Source of the DNA: Paractinoplanes tereljensis
Lineage (GTDB): Bacteria; Actinomycetota; Actinomycetes; Mycobacteriales; Micromonosporaceae
DNA length: 64,000 bases
Assembly: GCF_016862435.1 (NCBI RefSeq)
Contig: NZ_BOMY01000046.1
Span: 1-64,000, forward strand
Reading direction: 5' to 3'
Shown: positions 7,773 through 18,909 of the stretch, piece after piece
How positions within the stretch are numbered: position 1 is the stretch's first letter
Layout of the letters: each line of letters begins with the position of its first letter
Made by a program: the position numbers and the translations under genes
Notes under the pieces: generated by a model
Told to the model about the DNA's origin: nothing
Database searches by the model: none
The model's input: only the letters and a program-made list of their open reading frames with translations

Positions 7773-10617
7773 GGCGTGCTCCCTGGGTTCCCGAGGTGAA
7801 GAAGCGGTCGACCACGGCCTTGGCGGCGTTGCCGTTGTCGTACTCGCCGAACCGGGCCACGAAGGCGCGGTGACGTTCGGCGTACCGCTCCTTCAGCGCG
7901 TCCAGGTCGGTGAGCGCGGCGAACAGCTCGTCGCCGGTGCGGGTCAGCGGGCCGGGCGCGACCTCGGCCAGGTCGAAGTAGGACCCCCGGCTGCTGCCGA
8001 CGTAGTCGTCGTAGTCCGGCACGTGGAAGATCAGCGGCCGGTCCAGCAGGGCGTAGTCGAACATCAGCGACGAGTAGTCGGTGATCACGGCGTCGGCGAT
8101 CTGCATGAGCGGGGTCACGTCGTGCACGTTGGCCACGTTGCGCACCGAGTGGGCGTAGGCCGGCGGCAGCGCGAACGAGACCAGGTAGTGCGGGCGGACC
8201 AGCAGCACGTACTTGTCGCCGAACCGCTCGACGAACTCGTCCAGGTCGAACGGCAGCTCCAGGCCGGTCTTGATCTGGTCGGGCCGGAAGGTCGGCGCGT
8301 ACAGCAGGACCTTGCGGTCGTCGGTCAGCTTGAGCTGCTTGCGCAGGGCGGCGACCTCGTCCGGGTTGTCCTGCCGGATCAGCACGTCGTTGCGCGGATA
8401 GCCCACCCGCATCAGCTCGGCGTGCACCCGCATGCCCTTGGTGAGGGTGCGGGCGTCGTGCTCGGTGCGGGCCAGGAAGACGTCGAACCGGTCGATCGCG
8501 CTCTGCAGCTTGTCCTGCTGACCGGACGTCTGCGCCTTGATCTGCGCCTCGTCGAAGCCCATCCGCTTGAACGCCGAGCCGTGCCAGGTCTGGATGTAGG
8601 TGGTGCCGGCCCGCTTGCGCAGGTCGTGCGGGAAGCCCTGATTGTCCACCCAGTACCGGGCCCGGCCGAGCTCGCGCAGGTACGCGTACGACTGGCGGCG
8701 GACCAGCTTGACGTCGGGCGGGAAGCCGTTGGGGTGCTCGCCCGCGTATGCCCAGACCGCCCGGAACGGCGCCCCGGAGCGCTTGAGCTCCTCGTAGATG
8801 GCCCGCGGGCTGTCCGAGTACTGCTTGCCCATGTGGCTCTCGAAGACGACCGTCTTCCGGCTGATCGGCATCCGCGAGAAGACGTTGTCGTACCAGGCCA
8901 GCTTGGTGTTCCGCTTGTCCAGCCGCTCCCGCAGGTCGCGGCGCACGGTGCCGGCCTTGCCCCAGAGCCGGGCGCCGAGCGGCTGCGACCGCAGCTTGCT
9001 GATGGCGTCGCCGCCGGCCTTGGCACCCTTGCCCTCGGCGGCCAGCCGCAGCGCGATGTTGCCCTTGTCGGTGCGGTAGGCCTCCAGCCGGTCGGCGACC
9101 AGCCGGGACAGCACCGGCTTGACCGGCAGGCTCAGCTCGTCGATCAGCTCCGGGGCGGCGAACAGGTTGACATCCACGGTCTCGCCGGCCGCCTTGACCC
9201 GCAGCACGAACGAGTAGATCGGGTCGACGAAGCCGATCGGCCGCGGCGCCTGGGCCGGCGTGACGGTCGCGGTCCAGGTCAGGGTCGTGCCGGCCGGCTC
9301 GATCGCGGCCTTCACGGTGAACTGCCGCCGGCGGTTGCCCCGGGCCCAGGTGACCAGGGAGGCCTTCGGTTTCTGCAGCCGGCCGAGCGGGTCGGTGACG
9401 ACCCCGCTCAGGGTGACCGCGCCACCGTCCCGGCGTACCGCGGTGAGGGTGCTGCCGAGGTTGAGCTTCGACAGCGGGAGGTCCTGGAAGCCGAGCTCGG
9501 TGACGTCGAGCACCTCGCGGCCGAGCGGGTCGTCGAGGTGCCGGTCGCACCAGAAGATCCGGCCGTCGCGCACCACCAGGGTGGTGGTCAGGCGGCCGCG
9601 GTTCTCCTTGCCGGTCAGGTAGTCGTGGGCGGTGGCGACGCCCTCGGCGTCACCCTCCCGGACCATGTACGCGGCGATCGCGGGCAGCGGTTTCGCCTGC
9701 TTGAACGCCTCCGGGCCGATGCCGTTGACGTACGGCCGGGCGATGTCGAGCATCTGCTGCTGGGTGGCCTCGGGCAGCTCGGCGAAGCCGGTCAGGTGGG
9801 TGCGCAGGTCGTTCTCGATGAACCGGATGTCCTTCTGCAGCCGCAGCTCGGGGGTGCCGTAGCGGGCGATCAGGGCATCGATCTTCTGGGTGACCGCGAT
9901 CCGGTCGGTGAGGTTGCGGACGTCCCGGGCCCGGTTGGTGATCGAGAGCGTGGCCGCGCCCCGCTCGACCATCCAGTTGTAGACCCGCTGCGGGATGATC
10001 GCGATCTTCTTGGCGGTCAGGTAGGCGTGCGCCGAGAAGACGTTGTCCTCGTAGTAGCGGTCCTCCAGGAAGACCAGGTTCTCCCGCTTGAGGAAGTCGT
10101 GCCGGTAGAGCTTGTTGGTGGAGAGCACGTCGTAGAGCAGCTCGGGCTCGTCGCGCAGCGATTCGTAGACGACCTTGTCCTTGACCAGCCACGGCATCCA
10201 GGAGGTTTCCTTGCCGGTGGCCACGTCGATCCGCACGCAGCGGCCGATGACCATGTCGGCGTCGGATTCCTCGGCCATCGACACCAGATTGCGGCAGGCG
10301 TGCCGGTCGAGGGTGTCGTCGCTGTCCAGGAACATGATGTAGCGGCCGCGGGCCTGTGCGACGCCGGCGTTGCGCGGTGCGCCGCAGTGCCCCGAGTTGG
10401 CCGGCAACCGGATGAACTTGACGTCGTCCGGGTGCTGTGCGGCGAGGCGCTCCATGACCCGCGGGGTGTCGTCGGTGCTGTGGTCGTCGACGACGATGAC
10501 CTCGCGGCTGCGCAGCGATTGATCGAGCACCGACTGCACCGCGGTCTCGATCCGCGCTGCGTCGTTGTAGACGATGACCACAACCGTGACGTCTGGCCGG
10601 GGGTGGGACGAGGTCAC
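7765..10617 (-). CDS. bifunctional GT2 glycosyltransferase / CDP-glycerol glycerophosphotransferase-like protein
   Basis: Length is 950 aa from GTG 10617, with AAAGGA nine nt upstream. Residues 1-240 form a GT-A family 2 glycosyltransferase: VTVVVIVYNDAARIETAVQS, VDDHSTDDTPRVM, and the DxD motif in MFLDSDDTLDRHA. A central region of about 300 residues is beta-rich and has no recognised domain. Residues about 570-945 match TagB/TagF glycerophosphotransferases: YIQTWHGSAFKRMG, VLLYAPTFRPDQ, VRPHYLV and VITDYSSLMFDYALLDRPLI. The protein likely extends or decorates a polyol-phosphate wall polymer at the cytoplasmic membrane. The GT4 gene follows with overlapping ends. Confidence 0.9.
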   Translation of the reverse strand: MTSSHPRPDVTVVVIVYNDAARIETAVQSVLDQSLRSREVIVVDDHSTDDTPRVMERLAAQHPDDVKFIRLPANSGHCGAPRNAGVAQARGRYIMFLDSDDTLDRHACRNLVSMAEESDADMVIGRCVRIDVATGKETSWMPWLVKDKVVYESLRDEPELLYDVLSTNKLYRHDFLKRENLVFLEDRYYEDNVFSAHAYLTAKKIAIIPQRVYNWMVERGAATLSITNRARDVRNLTDRIAVTQKIDALIARYGTPELRLQKDIRFIENDLRTHLTGFAELPEATQQQMLDIARPYVNGIGPEAFKQAKPLPAIAAYMVREGDAEGVATAHDYLTGKENRGRLTTTLVVRDGRIFWCDRHLDDPLGREVLDVTELGFQDLPLSKLNLGSTLTAVRRDGGAVTLSGVVTDPLGRLQKPKASLVTWARGNRRRQFTVKAAIEPAGTTLTWTATVTPAQAPRPIGFVDPIYSFVLRVKAAGETVDVNLFAAPELIDELSLPVKPVLSRLVADRLEAYRTDKGNIALRLAAEGKGAKAGGDAISKLRSQPLGARLWGKAGTVRRDLRERLDKRNTKLAWYDNVFSRMPISRKTVVFESHMGKQYSDSPRAIYEELKRSGAPFRAVWAYAGEHPNGFPPDVKLVRRQSYAYLRELGRARYWVDNQGFPHDLRKRAGTTYIQTWHGSAFKRMGFDEAQIKAQTSGQQDKLQSAIDRFDVFLARTEHDARTLTKGMRVHAELMRVGYPRNDVLIRQDNPDEVAALRKQLKLTDDRKVLLYAPTFRPDQIKTGLELPFDLDEFVERFGDKYVLLVRPHYLVSFALPPAYAHSVRNVANVHDVTPLMQIADAVITDYSSLMFDYALLDRPLIFHVPDYDDYVGSSRGSYFDLAEVAPGPLTRTGDELFAALTDLDALKERYAERHRAFVARFGEYDNGNAAKAVVDRFFTSGTQGARRG

Positions 10618-10785
10618 GGAGACGTGTCCTTTCGGAGAGGGCCGCGGCGGCAGCATCATAGGTTAAAGCTGTGTGTCCTTAAAAATTACCTGTGTGCGGT
10701 AGCGGTCGCCCGTCTGGCCGAGGGCGGGCTCCGTCACGTCCGCTAACCTCGTCTGCGAACCGGGATCGATCGAAAGGGACATTTC
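10618..10785. other. divergent intergenic region
   Basis: These 168 nt separate the large GT2/TagF-like gene (minus) and galE (plus). They must hold both promoters. An AT-rich patch around 10660-10690 (AGGTTAAAGCTGTG, TTAAAAATTACC) is the likeliest promoter zone. No clear hairpin was seen. Confidence 0.4.
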
Positions 10786-11775
10786 GTGAAGGTGCTCATC
10801 GCCGGCGGTGCGGGATTCATCGGGAGCACGGTCGCGTCGTGCCTGATCGATGCCGGACACCAGCCGGTAATCCTCGACAATCTGGTCACCGGGCGCCGGG
10901 AGTTCTGCGAGGGTCGTCCGTTCTACGAGGGTGACATCGCCGACCCGGCCATCCTCGACCGGATCTTCGACGAGCACCCGGACATCGAGTCGGTCGTGCA
11001 CTGCGCGGCGCTGATCGTGGTGCCCGATTCGGTGGCCCACCCGATCCATTACTACCGCGAAAACGTGGCGAAGACCCTCGAGCTGGTCGACCACCTGATC
11101 GCCAAGGGTGTCACCCGGCTCGTGTTCAGCTCTTCGGCCTCGATCTACGAGCCGAACGACGAGTTCAGTGTCGACGAGAGCTCGGCCCTCGCGGCCCAAA
11201 GCCCGTACGCCCGGACCAAGCTCGTCGTCGAGCAGATGCTCACCGACGTCACCGCGGCCACCCCGCTGCGGGTGCTCTCGCTGCGTTACTTCAACCCGAT
11301 CGGGTCCGACCCGAAGATGCGGACCGGCCTGCAGGTCCCGGCGCCCAGCCACGCGCTCGGCAAGCTGATCGAGGCGCACCGCGAGGGTGTCCCCTTCAAC
11401 ATCACCGGAGTCGACTACCCGACACGGGATGGTTCCGGCATTCGGGACTATGTGCACGTCTGGGACCTGGCCGGCGCGCACCTGCGAGCCCTCGAGGTCT
11501 TCGACAGCCTGTTCGCCGAGAGCAACTACAGCGTGATCAACCTGGGCACCGGCACCGGCACCACGGTCCGGGAGTTCGTCGACGCGTTCAACGAGGTCGT
11601 CGACGAGCCGGTGGCCGTGGCCGAGGCCCCGCGCCGTCCCGGTGACCAGGCCGGCGCCTACACCCGCAGCACCCGCGCGGCCGACCTGCTGGACTGGCGG
11701 GCCGAGCACACCGTGGTCGAGGGCATCCGGGACACGCTCACCTGGTTCAGCCAGCGCGACAAGATCCTCGGGTAA
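10786..11775 (+). CDS. galE: UDP-glucose 4-epimerase
   Basis: Interconverts UDP-glucose and UDP-galactose; NAD-dependent extended SDR, 329 aa, the usual length. Start GTG 10786 has AAAGGGA nine nt before it. The Rossmann motif GGAGFIG is at residues 7-13, the catalytic Ser/Thr region is FSSSASIYEP, and the YxxxK pair is in SPYARTKLVVEQ. SLRYFNPIG and NLGTGTGTTVREF follow the GalE pattern. It is divergent from the glycosyltransferase genes and probably supplies sugar nucleotides for the same surface polymer (inference from position). Confidence 0.93.
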   Translation: MKVLIAGGAGFIGSTVASCLIDAGHQPVILDNLVTGRREFCEGRPFYEGDIADPAILDRIFDEHPDIESVVHCAALIVVPDSVAHPIHYYRENVAKTLELVDHLIAKGVTRLVFSSSASIYEPNDEFSVDESSALAAQSPYARTKLVVEQMLTDVTAATPLRVLSLRYFNPIGSDPKMRTGLQVPAPSHALGKLIEAHREGVPFNITGVDYPTRDGSGIRDYVHVWDLAGAHLRALEVFDSLFAESNYSVINLGTGTGTTVREFVDAFNEVVDEPVAVAEAPRRPGDQAGAYTRSTRAADLLDWRAEHTVVEGIRDTLTWFSQRDKILG

Positions 11776-11839
11776 CTGAGAAAACGAGCGGATGGTCTTT
11801 CGACCCGACCTGGCGATCGTGGTGCGTGACTCGGGCCAC

Positions 11840-11845
11840 TATCGT
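11840..11845 (+). promoter_or_regulatory. leaderless -10 box for the GPP34 gene
   Basis: TATCGT with 8 nt before ATG 11854 and no Shine-Dalgarno sequence. The spacing fits a transcript starting at or one or two nt before the A of ATG. Confidence 0.45.
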
Positions 11846-11853
11846 TGCGTCAC

Positions 11854-12537
11854 ATGACCTCCATTCCGCTGGCCGAGGAACTCCTCCTCCTCGCCTACGA
11901 CGACCGGACCGGCAAGGCGACCGGTTCCCGCATCGGGCTCGACCTCGGCATGGCTGCGGCTGTGCTGGTCGATCTGGCCCTGGTGGGGCGGGTTGCCTAC
12001 GTCGACGGCTTCCTGAAGGCGGTTGACCCGACCCCGATCGGTGACCCCATCGCCGACGCGGTGCTGGCCAAGGTCGCCGAGGACGAGCCGCACACGCCAG
12101 CTCAGTGGCTGCAGCGGCTTCGCCACCGCCTGCGCACCCGCGTCCTCGAGGACCTGGTGTCCCGCGGCGTGATCCAGGACGTGGACGAGACCCAGATGGG
12201 CGTCATCCACGTGCACCGCTACCCGACCACCGATCACGCCTTCGAGGCCGAGATCCGGGGCCGGCTCGCCCAGGCGCTGATCACCGAGAGCATCTGTGAC
12301 GAGCGCACGGCCGCGCTCGCCACCCTGCTCAGCGTCACCCGGATGGAGCCGGCGCTGCGGCTTCCGCCCGAGGAGGTGGAGCGGGCCCACGCCCGCCTCG
12401 AGCAGATCGCGGCGGGCGCCGGCTTCTCCGGCTCGGCCAACCTGGAGGACTCGATCGTCCGCCCGGCGGTGGCCCTGGTGGTCGCCACCCTCGGCAAGGC
12501 CATCTCGGTCTCCCTGGGCGCTCCCAAGCCCGCCTAG
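11854..12537 (+). CDS. GPP34/GOLPH3 family protein
   Basis: Length is 227 aa from ATG 11854 (MTSIPLAEELLLLAYDD). The opening LAEELLLLAYDDRTGK and the following GLDLGMAAAVLVDLALVGRV are characteristic of the GOLPH3/VPS74 (GPP34) fold, which in eukaryotes binds phosphoinositides. Bacterial members occur widely in actinobacteria with unknown role. Mostly helical, no signal peptide or transmembrane segment, so cytoplasmic or membrane-peripheral. No Shine-Dalgarno precedes the start. The stop is interlocked with the convergent phosphomutase via CTAG (12534-12537). Confidence 0.88.
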   Translation: MTSIPLAEELLLLAYDDRTGKATGSRIGLDLGMAAAVLVDLALVGRVAYVDGFLKAVDPTPIGDPIADAVLAKVAEDEPHTPAQWLQRLRHRLRTRVLEDLVSRGVIQDVDETQMGVIHVHRYPTTDHAFEAEIRGRLAQALITESICDERTAALATLLSVTRMEPALRLPPEEVERAHARLEQIAAGAGFSGSANLEDSIVRPAVALVVATLGKAISVSLGAPKPA

Positions 12538-14171
12538 ACGCCCAGTGCCGCCGCCGTCTCGTCGCGCAGGGTGCGCAGGGCGGCGGCCGCCCGGGCCCGA
12601 GCGGCCGGCACGTCGCCGTCGGTCACCGGCTCGACCACCTCGAGGTACGCCTTGAGCTTCGGCTCGGTGCCGGACGGCCGGATCACCACACGGACCGCGG
12701 CGGTCCGGAAGGTCAGCACGTCGTTGTCCGGCAGCAGGTCGTTCACCCCGGTCAGCGGCGCACCCAGCAGGGTGACCGGCGGGTTCGACCGGGCCCGGCC
12801 CATCGCCACGCCGATCTCGGCCAGGTCGTCGACCCGCACCGACAGCTGGTCGGTGGCGTGCACCCCGAACTCGGCGGCCAGTTCGTCCAACCGGTCGGCG
12901 AGAGTCCGGTTCTCCGCGAGAAGACCAGCGGCCAACTCGGCCACGGTCAGCGCCGCGGTGATCCCGTCCTTGTCCCGCACCAGCGCCGGGGCAACGCAGT
13001 AGCCGAGCGCCTCCTCGTAGCCGAAGGCCAGGTCCTCGTCGGCCCGGACGATCCACTTGAAGCCGGTCAGGGTCTCGGCGTAGGGCACGCCGCGGGCCAT
13101 GCAGAGCCGCCCGAGCAGCTGCGACGAGACGATCGTGGTCGCGTACGTCCCGGGCACGCCCCGCCGGATCAGGTGGTCGGCGAGCAGCACGCCCAGCTCG
13201 TCGCCGCGCAGCGGCCGCCACCCGCCGGCCGAGGGGATGGCCACCGCGCACCGGTCCGCGTCCGGGTCGTTGGCGATCGCCAGGTCGGCGTGGTGCGCGA
13301 CGGCCAGCGCGAGCAGGTTGTCCATCGCACCCGGTTCCTCCGGGTTGGGGAAGGACACGGTGGGAAAGTCGGGATCCGGGGTGAACTGATTCGTCACGGC
13401 GGCCGGCGGCGGGAACCCGGCCGCCGCGAACGTCGCCAGCAGGGTCTCGCCACCGACCCCGTGCAGCGGGGTGTACGCGATGGCCAGGTCGCGTGGCCCG
13501 CCGTCGGAAAGCACGGCCGCCGCACTCGACACGTACCCCGCAATGATCTTGTCGTCCAGGAGCGTTCCCGGAGCACCCAGCCTGACCTCCGCGATCGGGC
13601 CGACGGCCCGGATGGCCGCCTCGATGCCGGCGTCGGCCGGCGGCACGATCTGCGCGCCGTCCCCGGCCGGCCCGCCCAGCTCGCGCCCGAGATAAACCTT
13701 GTAGCCGTTGTCCTGCGGCGGGTTGTGGCTGGCCGTGACCATAACCCCGGCCACCGCGTCCAGCGCCCGCACCGCGTAGGCGAGCACCGGCGTGGGCAGC
13801 GTGGTCGGCATCAGCAGCGCCTCCCGGCCGGCGCCGGTGGCAATCTGGGCGGTGCGCTCGGCGAACGCGCGGGAGCCGTACCGCGCGTCGTACCCGATCA
13901 CCAGCGGCCCGGTGCCGCCCTGCTCGGCCAGCCAGGCGACCAGCCCGGCGGCGGCCCGGGTGACCACCGCGAGGTTCATCCCGTTCGGCCCGGCCCGCAG
14001 CCGCCCGCGCAGCCCGGCCGTGCCGAAGGTCAGCGGGCCGGCAAAGCGGTCCCGCAACTCGGCCTCGGTGCCGGGCAACCCGTCGATCAGGGCGCGCAAC
14101 TCGTCGCGGCTGGCAGGGTCAGGATCGTCGGCGAGCCACGTTTCCGCGGCCGCGAGGAGATTGAGCGCCAT
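12534..14171 (-). CDS. phospho-sugar mutase (phosphoglucomutase/phosphomannomutase family)
   Basis: Length is 545 aa, typical of the long actinobacterial alpha-D-phosphohexomutases. All four family motifs are present: phosphoserine loop VTASHNPPQDNG (around residue 150), metal loop NDPDADRCAV (around 300), sugar-binding GYEEALGY (around 390), and phosphate-binding RPSGTEPKLKAY near the C-terminus. It interconverts hexose 1- and 6-phosphates for cell-wall sugar nucleotides or glycogen/trehalose. The exact hexose is not determined. It is in the same broad neighbourhood as deoC and upp, a common actinobacterial arrangement. Confidence 0.93.
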   Translation of the reverse strand: MALNLLAAAETWLADDPDPASRDELRALIDGLPGTEAELRDRFAGPLTFGTAGLRGRLRAGPNGMNLAVVTRAAAGLVAWLAEQGGTGPLVIGYDARYGSRAFAERTAQIATGAGREALLMPTTLPTPVLAYAVRALDAVAGVMVTASHNPPQDNGYKVYLGRELGGPAGDGAQIVPPADAGIEAAIRAVGPIAEVRLGAPGTLLDDKIIAGYVSSAAAVLSDGGPRDLAIAYTPLHGVGGETLLATFAAAGFPPPAAVTNQFTPDPDFPTVSFPNPEEPGAMDNLLALAVAHHADLAIANDPDADRCAVAIPSAGGWRPLRGDELGVLLADHLIRRGVPGTYATTIVSSQLLGRLCMARGVPYAETLTGFKWIVRADEDLAFGYEEALGYCVAPALVRDKDGITAALTVAELAAGLLAENRTLADRLDELAAEFGVHATDQLSVRVDDLAEIGVAMGRARSNPPVTLLGAPLTGVNDLLPDNDVLTFRTAAVRVVIRPSGTEPKLKAYLEVVEPVTDGDVPAARARAAAALRTLRDETAAALGV

Positions 14172-14198
14172 CAGGTGTTGATAGCACGCGATGGAAGG

Positions 14199-16124
<1,926 letters not shown>

Positions 16125-16558
16125 CGAGGGGGTCTAGGGGCCGTCGACCAACCCCGCTATCTTGCCCGTAGCCGACCCCTATTTGAAAGCCGCAGGGCCG
16201 GTGTTCCTTTCAAGTCGACAAACCGTGACCGGGAAAACCCGCTGTGTTCCGGTTATCGGACTCTCTGTGCCAAACACCTCACGCTCCCGGACCGAGCGAC
16301 GCCACTGGATCATCGCGTGGCCACCCTGGAGGATTCGGCGAAGGCCGCACAGGGAACAGCGAACGTTCTACCTTTGGGGAAGCGTTTCTAAGATTAGGGG
16401 TGACCCGTTGTAGTTCCGGACGCTCTTACCAGGGCATTCGTGACTCAGCGCAAGGTGACTGGCACCCGAATGACGTTGCACAGCGTCACTAAATTGGGTC
16501 TAAGCTGTCGCGCGTCCCGAAAACCTGACAAACCTTCGAGAGCGATACGGAAGCCGAC
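16125..16558. other. 434-nt divergent intergenic region
   Basis: Lies between the minus-strand kinase gene and the plus-strand amidohydrolase. A plausible promoter for the amidohydrolase is TAAGCT at 16501-16506 with TTGCAC at 16476-16481 (19 nt spacing). A TGACG-N8-CGTCA inverted repeat (16471-16488) overlaps the -35. A second unassigned patch is GAACGTTC at 16361-16368. Composition is lower in GC than the genes. No open frame here looks coding. Confidence 0.45.
16471..16488. promoter_or_regulatory. inverted repeat over the putative -35 of the amidohydrolase
   Basis: TGACG and CGTCA separated by 8 nt, spanning the TTGCAC -35-like element. The position suits a repressor operator, but five-bp arms are short and could be chance. 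Confidence 0.3.
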
Positions 16559-17818
16559 GTGACTACTGCTCTGGAACGGCCCCGAGACGGGGGCTCAGCG
16601 GAGTGGCCCGGGCCGTTGCCCGGTGCCGAGCCTCTGCCCGGCCAGCTTGACCGCTGGCTCGCCTCGCACGGCGCGGAGCTGGTAGCCATTCGTCGGCACA
16701 TTCACGCGCACCCGGAGCGTTCGTTCCAGGAGTTCGAGACCGCCGCCCTGATCGCCCGCGAACTTGCCGTGGCCGGCCTGTCGCCGCGGATGCTGCCCAA
16801 GGGCAACGGCGTCGTCTGCGACATCGGCGAGGGTGATCGGATCATCGCGTTCCGCGCCGACCTCGACGCGCTGCCGCTTGTCGACCGCAAGGACGTGCCC
16901 TACAAGTCGACCGTCGACGGTGTCGCCCACGCGTGCGGCCACGACGTGCACACCACCGTGCTGCTCGGTCTCGGGCTGGCCCTGGCGCAACTGGCCGAGC
17001 GGGGCGAACTGCCCGGCCGGGTCCGACTGATCTTCCAGCCCGGCGAGGAAGCGATCCCGTCCGGTGCGCCCCAGGTGATCGCGGCCGGCGCGCTCAAGGA
17101 CGTGGCCGCCATCTACGCGCTGCACTGCTACCCGCAGCTGCCGGCCGGCCTGGTCGGCGTGCGGTCCGGGCCGTTCACGGCCGCGGCCGACACGGTCTCG
17201 GTGAAGCTGACCGGCCCCGGTGGACACACCGCCCGGCCGCACCTGACCGCCGACCTGGTGCACGCGCTGGGCCGGATCATCGTGGACGTGCCGGCCCTGC
17301 TCGACCGCCGGATCGACCCGCGGGCCGGGGTCTCGATGGTCTGGGGCTCGGTGCACGCGGGCGAGGCGTTCAACGCGATCCCCGGCATCGGTGAGGTCTC
17401 CGGGACGGTCCGCATCCTCAACCGGGAGGCCTGGCGCGAGGCACCCGAGCTGATCACCAAGCTGATCCGCGACGTGGTGGCACCGACCGGCGCCGAGGCC
17501 GAGATCTCCTACCGGCGGGGCGTCCCGCCGGTGATCAACGACCGGATGGCGGCGGCCGTGATCGCCGGGGCGGCCGGGGCCGCGCTCGGCGCCGACCGGG
17601 TGGTCGAGGCCGAGATCAGCATGGGCGGCGAGGACTTCGCGTTCTACCTCGACCACGTGCCCGGCGCGATGATCCGGCTGGGCACCGGGGTGCCCGGCTC
17701 GGACGAGAAGCACGACCTGCACCAGGGCGACTTCGACGTGGACGAGAGCTGCATCGAGCACGGTGTGCGGGTCTTCGTGCACACCGCGCTCGCCGCTGTG
17801 TCGACCGGAGCTTTCTGA
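16559..17818 (+). CDS. M20-family amidohydrolase/peptidase
   Basis: Length is 419 aa from GTG 16559 with GGAAG eight nt upstream. Metal-dependent amidohydrolase of the aminoacylase/hippurate hydrolase type (family length about 390-430). Metal and catalytic motifs: RHIHAHPERSF near the N-terminus, ADLDALPL, ACGHDVHTTVLLGL, FQPGEE, and late GGEDFAFYL. The lid domain contains VKLTGPGGHTARPH. The first 30 residues are variable. Cytoplasmic. Substrate not determinable. It ends 4 nt before the convergent DUF4349 gene. Confidence 0.92.
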   Translation: MTTALERPRDGGSAEWPGPLPGAEPLPGQLDRWLASHGAELVAIRRHIHAHPERSFQEFETAALIARELAVAGLSPRMLPKGNGVVCDIGEGDRIIAFRADLDALPLVDRKDVPYKSTVDGVAHACGHDVHTTVLLGLGLALAQLAERGELPGRVRLIFQPGEEAIPSGAPQVIAAGALKDVAAIYALHCYPQLPAGLVGVRSGPFTAAADTVSVKLTGPGGHTARPHLTADLVHALGRIIVDVPALLDRRIDPRAGVSMVWGSVHAGEAFNAIPGIGEVSGTVRILNREAWREAPELITKLIRDVVAPTGAEAEISYRRGVPPVINDRMAAAVIAGAAGAALGADRVVEAEISMGGEDFAFYLDHVPGAMIRLGTGVPGSDEKHDLHQGDFDVDESCIEHGVRVFVHTALAAVSTGAF

Positions 17819-17822
17819 CCGG

Positions 17823-18800
17823 TCAGTCCTTCGGACTCTCCGCTGGTGGGGCCACCGGCGGGTGCGCCGGCAACGAACCCAGGCCGGCCGGGACGTAGGC
17901 CGGCCGCGGTGGCCGGTTGCGCTGCCAGCGCTTGTACGCCCACCAGATCGCCCAGATCGGCAGCCCGATCACGATCAGCCAGGGCAACAGGGCGCCCAGC
18001 ACGGTCAGCAGCACCTTGAGCGAGGCGAGCAACGCGTCCCAGCCGGCGGACAGCCCGCCGAGGAAACCGCCCGGGTTGTCGTCGACCTTCACCCCGGGCG
18101 TCTCCGGCCCGAGGAACGTCACCGTGATCGTGGACAGCGCGGTGAGATCGGCCAGCCGCCGCTTCTTGGCCTGCAGCGAAGCCAGGTCGGACTCCCGGGT
18201 GGCCACTTCCTTCTCCAGCATCACCAGGTCGTCCAGCGACTTGGCCTGGGCGAGCAGCTTGCGACCGCTTGTCACCCGGGCCTCCTGCACCGCGATCCGG
18301 GCGTCCAGGTCGACGGTCTCCTCGGTGACGTCCTCGGTGTTGATCTCTCGGGTCTCCTCGATGCCCAGCTTGGACAGCGAGTCGACGGTGGTGGCGAACT
18401 TGTCGGCCGGGACCCGCAGGGTGAGCGTCGCGGTGCCCGAGCCGGTGCTGCTGCTGTTGCGGTTGTCGCCGCCGACGAAGCCGCCCGCGGTCTGCGCGAT
18501 GCCGGTGGCCAGCCCGGCCGCGGCGTTGACCTCCTTGACCCGCACCGAAGTGGAACCGCGATAGATGATCGACCGCTGGTCGACGCCGAGGTCCGGCGCC
18601 TGCGCCGGGACGTTCTGGCCCGGGGCCGCCCGATCGGCGGCCTGACCCTCGGCGGCCTGCGGCGCGGCCGCCACCTTCTCGCCGGTGTCGGCCATCCCGG
18701 CCGAACTGGTGGAGCTGTCGGAGCTGTCGGCACCGCAACCGGTCAAAATGATTCCCGCGGCTAACGCGGAGGCAATGAGCAGAGTCGTTCTTACACGCAT
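17823..18800 (-). CDS. DUF4349 domain lipoprotein
   Basis: Length is 325 aa from ATG 18800, with GGAG six nt upstream (CGGAGAAACC). The signal peptide ends in a lipobox (AAGIILTGC, Cys near residue 21), so it is a surface lipoprotein. The DUF4349 region (residues 75-255) starts IIYRGSTSVRVKEVNAAA and includes a coiled-coil hairpin (EEETVDLDARIAVQEARV-like, then MLEKEVATRESDLASLQAKK). A C-terminal transmembrane helix (LLTVLGALLPWLIVIGLPIWA, about 270-292) is followed by a basic, Pro-rich cytoplasmic tail. Function of the family is unknown. Confidence 0.9.
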   Translation of the reverse strand: MRVRTTLLIASALAAGIILTGCGADSSDSSTSSAGMADTGEKVAAAPQAAEGQAADRAAPGQNVPAQAPDLGVDQRSIIYRGSTSVRVKEVNAAAGLATGIAQTAGGFVGGDNRNSSSTGSGTATLTLRVPADKFATTVDSLSKLGIEETREINTEDVTEETVDLDARIAVQEARVTSGRKLLAQAKSLDDLVMLEKEVATRESDLASLQAKKRRLADLTALSTITVTFLGPETPGVKVDDNPGGFLGGLSAGWDALLASLKVLLTVLGALLPWLIVIGLPIWAIWWAYKRWQRNRPPRPAYVPAGLGSLPAHPPVAPPAESPKD

Positions 18801-18909
18801 GGTTTCTCCGATCCCCGTTGGAGGCGTGCACCTGGGACGTGCGGCACGCATATCCCGGTTCCGGCAGACTGCGTGTTGAACGGTTACGAATCAGTAGCGG
18901 AGGAGTCCC

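Noticed and set aside
7738..10746. Plus-strand open frame of about 1000 codons antisense to the GT2/TagF-like gene
   Set aside because: The sense strand encodes clear GT2 and TagF motifs. The antisense product is Val/Gly/Arg/Gln-rich, typical of a high-GC shadow frame.
16361..16368. GAACGTTC as a LexA/SOS box
   Set aside because: Actinobacterial SOS boxes need about four nt between the GAAC and GTTC arms; here they are directly joined, and no SOS-type gene is next to it.
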